From Alphaproteobacteria bacterium (GTDB lineage: Bacteria > Pseudomonadota > Alphaproteobacteria > Rhizobiales > Rhizobiaceae), in assembly GCA_030428345.1 (NCBI GenBank), contig JAUIBM010000043.1, positions 1-10,871 of the forward strand: a stretch of DNA of 10,871 bases, read 5' to 3'. The position numbers and the translations under genes are program-made. The notes below the pieces were generated by a model. It saw only the letters and a program-made list of their open reading frames with translations. It was not told the DNA's origin and did no database searches. Shown here piece after piece: positions 6,116 through 10,871 of the stretch. Numbering within the stretch: position 1 is the stretch's first letter; the number at the start of each line of letters is the position of its first letter.

Positions 6116-6922
6116 CTATTTCGACGCGATCTGCTGTTGCATGGCGATCGCGGCGCGGCGCTCGTCCTCGGTCGCAAGAGCGAACGCCTCTTCCTGCATC
6201 TGTGAAATCCAGGCGTACTGGTCTCCGGTCGCCCGCTTCTGTGCGCTCATCATCATCGACAGCCCGCGAACCGGATCGCGGCGCAGATGCTGGCCCTCGA
6301 ACAGCAGATGCGCGAGCAGCGCCTCCGCGCCCACATGACCGTTATCGGCGGCGGCCTTCAGCATGCGCGCCGCCTGGATCACGTCGCCTTGCGGGTTGTC
6401 GCCTTCCAGATACATGCGCGCCAGTTCGAACTGGGCTTCGGGATGGCCGAAATAGGTCGCTGCGGTCGTGTACATGGTCAGCGCTTCGGCCGGATCGGGG
6501 GAAATTCCAGCCTCGGGTACGCCCTGATTGTAGTAGCGGCCGAGCGCCACCATCGCATTGGCGGTAAACTGCCAGTCGGCCGAACCGGGACGCGCGTCGC
6601 CGTAATTGTCGACAATGCGTTTGAAGAAGCCGAACGCCTCGGCCGGGTTCTTCTTCACGCCGTCGCCCGTCTGGTACATGCGGCCGAGTTTCCACTGCGC
6701 CGCGTGATTGCCCTGGTCGGCTGCGTATTTCAGCGCGCCGATGGCCTCTTCCTCCTGCCCTTTCTTGCGGGCCGAGAAGAAGAATTTGAAGATCGTGCGG
6801 ACGGTCGGCTTTTCCTCGGCGAACACTTTAGACGGATCGAAGGCCAACGCCGGCTCAGCCGCTACCGGGCCGAGGACCAAGGCGCAAACCATGATTGCAG
6901 CGATACGCTCAACGATATGCAT
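6116..6922 (-). CDS. exoR: ExoR-like periplasmic Sel1-repeat protein
   Basis: From the ATG at 6922 the product has 268 residues, about the size of rhizobial ExoR. It begins with a signal peptide (hydrophobic core around residues 8-20, likely cleavage after Ala-Leu-Ala at 27, mature start FDPSKVF). The rest consists of Sel1-type TPR-like repeats, such as EEAIGALKYAADQGNHAAQW..LGRMYQTGDGV, DPAEALTMYTTAATYFGHPEAQFELARMYLEGD and IQAARMLKAAADNGHVGAEALLAHLLFEG. The tail WISQMQEEAFALATEDERRAAIAM resembles ExoR as I remember it. In Sinorhizobium and Agrobacterium, ExoR is a periplasmic inhibitor of the sensor kinase ExoS/ChvG, acting on exopolysaccharide and motility through ChvI. The kinase and regulator are not in this window, so that role is inferred from family. 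A GTG at 6967 is in frame but would put 15 extra residues before the signal peptide. Generic Sel1-repeat protein is the alternative reading. Confidence 0.85.
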   Translation of the reverse strand: MHIVERIAAIMVCALVLGPVAAEPALAFDPSKVFAEEKPTVRTIFKFFFSARKKGQEEEAIGALKYAADQGNHAAQWKLGRMYQTGDGVKKNPAEAFGFFKRIVDNYGDARPGSADWQFTANAMVALGRYYNQGVPEAGISPDPAEALTMYTTAATYFGHPEAQFELARMYLEGDNPQGDVIQAARMLKAAADNGHVGAEALLAHLLFEGQHLRRDPVRGLSMMMSAQKRATGDQYAWISQMQEEAFALATEDERRAAIAMQQQIASK

Positions 6923-7175
6923 GGCAACGGTTTTCTTTCGCACCGACGAGAAACGCGGCAGCGCCACAAGGCGCTAGGCCGGCCTCATGGGCATCATTCC
7001 ACAACGAACCCGACCCGATATGGGCCGCGCACAGTTTCATTTCCTTGAAGAAGCTTTCAGCAAGTCCGGACAAACGCGACATGGCAAACGAAGCGGAAAC
7101 GGGTTCCACAACCGCCGAACCGGCCGCAGCGCGGCGGCCGGAAAATCGTGCCTTCAATGTCGCGTTTTCGTTCAT
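6909..7175 (-). CDS. Doubtful small ORF overlapping the start of the ExoR-like gene
   Basis: An 88-codon frame begins at ATG 7175 with a reasonable ribosome binding site (AAGGA ending 5 bases upstream; a second ATG stands at 7181). Its TGA at 6909 lies 14 bases inside the ExoR-like gene, so the two could be translationally coupled. I recognise nothing in the protein (MNENATLKARFSGRRAAAG at the N-terminus, three Cys in the second half). No signal peptide or clear helix is visible, and third-position GC is mixed rather than strongly biased as in the neighbouring genes. That argues it is leader or non-coding sequence. It is listed because it is the best candidate in an otherwise empty stretch. 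Confidence 0.2.
   Translation of the reverse strand: MNENATLKARFSGRRAAAGSAVVEPVSASFAMSRLSGLAESFFKEMKLCAAHIGSGSLWNDAHEAGLAPCGAAAFLVGAKENRCHAYR
7044..7064. repeat. 21-base imperfect dyad upstream of the ExoR-like gene
   Basis: The pattern CTTG-N2-GAA-N3-TTC-N2-CAAG is symmetric at every specified position and centred at 7054, about 130 bases upstream of the ExoR-like ATG. The size and symmetry suit a dimeric DNA-binding protein. No known operator is recognised. Confidence 0.35.
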
Positions 7176-7372
7176 GATCATCCTTGCCCCTGGCGGATCA
7201 GCTTCTTCCTCCGAAGACGGCTGTCGCCAGCGCCTTCGCAAGGAGACCTGCGAGTTGCGCCGAGTTTATGGCGGGAAATGGGCATTTGGTCCCCTGCCGC
7301 TGGCATGGGGGGACGGATGTTTCCTGACTGTTGCGGAATCATCACAAACCGGGGCGCGCCCCTGGCAAGCAG

Positions 7373-7403
7373 TGACGGACCGGGCGTATTGCCCGGTCCG
7401 TCA
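7373..7403 (-). terminator. Strong hairpin 13 bases after the ilvD stop
   Basis: TGACGGACCGGGC (7373-7385) pairs perfectly with GCCCGGTCCGTCA (7391-7403) around a 5-base loop, a 13-bp stem. It lies just beyond the ilvD stop at 7417, so it is the natural 3' end of the valS-ilvD transcript. There is no T-run on the ilvD side (CTGCTTGCC follows on the minus strand), so it may stabilise or define the 3' end rather than be a textbook intrinsic terminator. A second palindrome, 7351-7362, lies 10 bases further on. Confidence 0.65.
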
Positions 7404-7416
7404 GCCATGAGGCGGA

Positions 7417-9252
7417 TTATTCCGGCAGCACCCGCACGGCGCCCTTGTCGGCGCTGGCGGCGAAGGCGGCATAGGCCTTGAGCGCGGTCGTGACGTTGCG
7501 CTTGCGCTTCTCTGCGGGCTTCCAGCCGAGCTTGTCCTGCTCGGCGCGGCGCACGGCAAGCTCTTCCTCCGACACGCGCAGCGCTATGGTGCGGCCCGGA
7601 ATGTCGATGTCGATCATGTCGCCATTGCGCACGAGGCCGATAGTGCCGCCCTGCGCGGCTTCCGGCGACGCGTGACCGATCGAAAGGCCCGACGTGCCGC
7701 CCGAGAATCGCCCGTCGGTGACAAGCGCGCAGGCCTTGCCCAGCCCTTTCGACTTCAGATAGCTGGTCGGATAGAGCATTTCCTGCATGCCGGGGCCGCC
7801 CTTGGGCCCTTCATAGCGGATGACGACGACGTCGCCCGCCTTAACCTCATTGCTAAGAATGCCCTTCACCGCCGAATCCTGGCTCTCGTAAACGACAGCC
7901 GGGCCGGAGAATTTCAGGATCGAATCATCGACGCCCGCCGTCTTCACAATGCAGCCGTCGAGCGCGATATTGCCCTTCAGAACCGCCAGCCCGCCATCCT
8001 TGGAGAAGGGATGCTTGACGGAGCGGATGACGCCGTTTTCGTCATCGGTATCGAGATCGTCCCAGCGCGCTTCCTGGCTGAAGGCGACTTGGGTCGGAAT
8101 GCCGCCCGGCGCGGCGCGGAAGAAATTGCGGACCGATTCCGAATTGGTGCGGGAGATGTCCCAGCGGTCGATGGCGTCGCCAAGGGTGGCGGCATGCACG
8201 GTCGGGCAATCGCGGTTGATCAGATTGCCGCGGTCGAGTTCGCCGAGGATGCGCATGATGCCGCCGGCGCGGTGCACGTCTTCCATGTGCACGTCGCTCT
8301 TTGCCGGCGCGACCTTGGACAGGCAGGGCACATTGCGGGACAGCCGGTCGATGTCGTCCATGGTGAAGTCGATGCCGCCCTCATGGGCTGCCGCCAGGAT
8401 GTGCAGCACCGTGTTGGTCGAGCCGCCCATGGCAATGTCGAGCGACATGGCGTTCTCGAACGCCGCCTTCGAGGCGATATTGCGCGGCAGCACGCTTTCG
8501 TCGTCCTGCTCGTAATAGCGGCGGGCGATGTCGACGATCAGATGGCCTGCCTCCACGAACAGCCGCTTGCGATCCAGATGGGTGGCGAGCGTCGAGCCGT
8601 TCCCGGGCAGCGAAAGGCCGAGGGCTTCCGTCAGGCAGTTCATCGAATTGGCGGTGAACATGCCCGAGCACGAGCCGCAGGTCGGACAGGCCGAGCGTTC
8701 GATGGTCTGGACGTCCTCGTCGGAAACCTTGTCGTCGGCGGCCGCGACCATGGCGTCGATCAGGTCGAGCGAATGGGTCTTGCCGTGCATGACGACCTTG
8801 CCGGCTTCCATCGGCCCGCCCGAGACGAATACGGCGGGAATGTTCAGGCGCATGGCGGCATTCACCATGCCCGGCGTGATCTTGTCGCAATTGGAGATGC
8901 AGACCATGGCGTCGGCGCAATGCGCGTTGACCATGTACTCGACGCTGTCGGCGATGATCTCGCGCGAGGGCAGCGAATAGAGCATGCCGTCATGGCCCAT
9001 GGCGATGCCGTCATCCACCGCAATGGTGTTGAATTCCTTTGCAACGCCGCCGGCCGCCTCGATTTCGCGGGCGACCAGCTGGCCGAGATCCTTCAGATGG
9101 ACATGACCCGGCACGAACTGGGTGAACGAGTTGACGACGGCGATGATCGGCTTGCCGAAATCACCGTCCTTCATGCCGGTGGCGCGCCACAGGCCGCGCG
9201 CGCCTGCCATGTTGCGTCCGTGGGTCGTCGTGCGTGAGCGATAGGCTGGCAT
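7417..9252 (-). CDS. ilvD: Dihydroxy-acid dehydratase
   Basis: The 611-residue product is the long, E. coli-type dihydroxy-acid dehydratase. It dehydrates 2,3-dihydroxy-isovalerate and 2,3-dihydroxy-3-methylvalerate to the keto-acid precursors of valine, leucine and isoleucine, using an Fe-S cluster and Mg. It is collinear with the E. coli enzyme as I remember it: YRSRTTTHGRNMAGARGLWRATGM at the start (split here only for reading), VDDGIAMGHDGM (metal site, about 79-90), CISNCDKITPGM (about 118-129, with Cys122 and the modified Lys124), CPTCGSCSGMFTANSMNC (about 189-206, with Cys195) and TDGRFSGGTSG in the C-terminal domain. GAGGAG ends about 5 bases before the ATG at 9252. It follows valS by 43 bases on the same strand with no hairpin between, so they probably form one transcription unit. 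No branched-chain leader peptide or attenuator was seen in front of it. Confidence 0.98.
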   Translation of the reverse strand: MPAYRSRTTTHGRNMAGARGLWRATGMKDGDFGKPIIAVVNSFTQFVPGHVHLKDLGQLVAREIEAAGGVAKEFNTIAVDDGIAMGHDGMLYSLPSREIIADSVEYMVNAHCADAMVCISNCDKITPGMVNAAMRLNIPAVFVSGGPMEAGKVVMHGKTHSLDLIDAMVAAADDKVSDEDVQTIERSACPTCGSCSGMFTANSMNCLTEALGLSLPGNGSTLATHLDRKRLFVEAGHLIVDIARRYYEQDDESVLPRNIASKAAFENAMSLDIAMGGSTNTVLHILAAAHEGGIDFTMDDIDRLSRNVPCLSKVAPAKSDVHMEDVHRAGGIMRILGELDRGNLINRDCPTVHAATLGDAIDRWDISRTNSESVRNFFRAAPGGIPTQVAFSQEARWDDLDTDDENGVIRSVKHPFSKDGGLAVLKGNIALDGCIVKTAGVDDSILKFSGPAVVYESQDSAVKGILSNEVKAGDVVVIRYEGPKGGPGMQEMLYPTSYLKSKGLGKACALVTDGRFSGGTSGLSIGHASPEAAQGGTIGLVRNGDMIDIDIPGRTIALRVSEEELAVRRAEQDKLGWKPAEKRKRNVTTALKAYAAFAASADKGAVRVLPE

Positions 9253-9295
9253 CGGTTCTCCTCAATCTTTCCCTGTGTCGGATCGGCTGCCGTGA

Positions 9296-10871
<1,576 letters not shown>

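Larger units (their letters stand above)
6923..7416. other. Long intergenic stretch with several dyads, no convincing gene
   Basis: About 490 bases separate the ExoR-like start from the ilvD stop. Frames on both strands are open for short distances but lack family resemblance and strong coding bias. What can be seen is a dyad, CTTG-N2-GAA-N3-TTC-N2-CAAG, at 7044-7064; a perfect 12-base palindrome, GGGGCGCGCCCC, at 7351-7362; and a 13-bp hairpin at 7373-7403. The promoter and leader of the ExoR-like gene must lie here, but no clear -35/-10 pair was found by eye. Confidence 0.6.

Noticed and set aside
7081..7410. 109-codon plus-strand frame in the gap between the ExoR-like gene and ilvD
   Set aside because: There is no ribosome binding site, the composition is unremarkable, and it runs through the ilvD 3' hairpin; nothing supports it as a gene.
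7672..9237. 521-codon plus-strand frame opposite ilvD
   Set aside because: It is antisense to a complete, highly conserved IlvD; no motif or plausible start was seen.

Overview
This window looks like a chromosomal housekeeping stretch of a high-GC alphaproteobacterium. The support is the argS / dgt / erpA / xthA neighbourhood, which is common in Rhizobiales-like and Caulobacter-like genomes, an ExoR-type periplasmic Sel1-repeat protein, and strong GC bias at third codon positions, which produces many long antisense shadow frames. No species can be named from the sequence alone. I see no mobile element, CRISPR array, rRNA or tRNA gene.

Layout, left to right. At 1-1394 (minus) lies arginyl-tRNA synthetase, cut by the window edge so its C-terminus is missing. 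At 1487-2704 (minus) is a dGTPase-like HD phosphohydrolase, probably co-transcribed with argS. A short divergent intergenic region separates it from a plus-strand erpA-type iron-sulfur insertion protein (2851-3201), which ends at a strong intrinsic terminator (3241-3273). At 3312-4715 (minus) is a nucleobase:cation symporter-2 permease with the xanthine-type signature. Divergent from it is exonuclease III (4933-5736, plus, TTG start). Next come a small secreted cysteine-rich protein (5809-6063, plus), possibly leaderless, and, convergent with it, an ExoR-like Sel1-repeat protein (6116-6922, minus). A roughly 490-base stretch follows with no convincing gene but several strong dyads. The right end holds ilvD (7417-9252, minus) and valS (9296 to the window edge, minus, N-terminus missing), 43 bases apart.

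Functional themes are translation (argS, valS), nucleotide hygiene and DNA repair (dgt, xthA), purine uptake (permease), Fe-S maturation (erpA) and an Fe-S client enzyme (ilvD), branched-chain amino acid synthesis (ilvD next to valS), and envelope signalling (exoR-like). Nothing here is clearly an undescribed multi-gene system. The items most worth a second look are the small secreted Cys-rich protein with its promoter-on-start-codon layout, the dyad-rich stretch upstream of exoR, and the valS-ilvD coupling.
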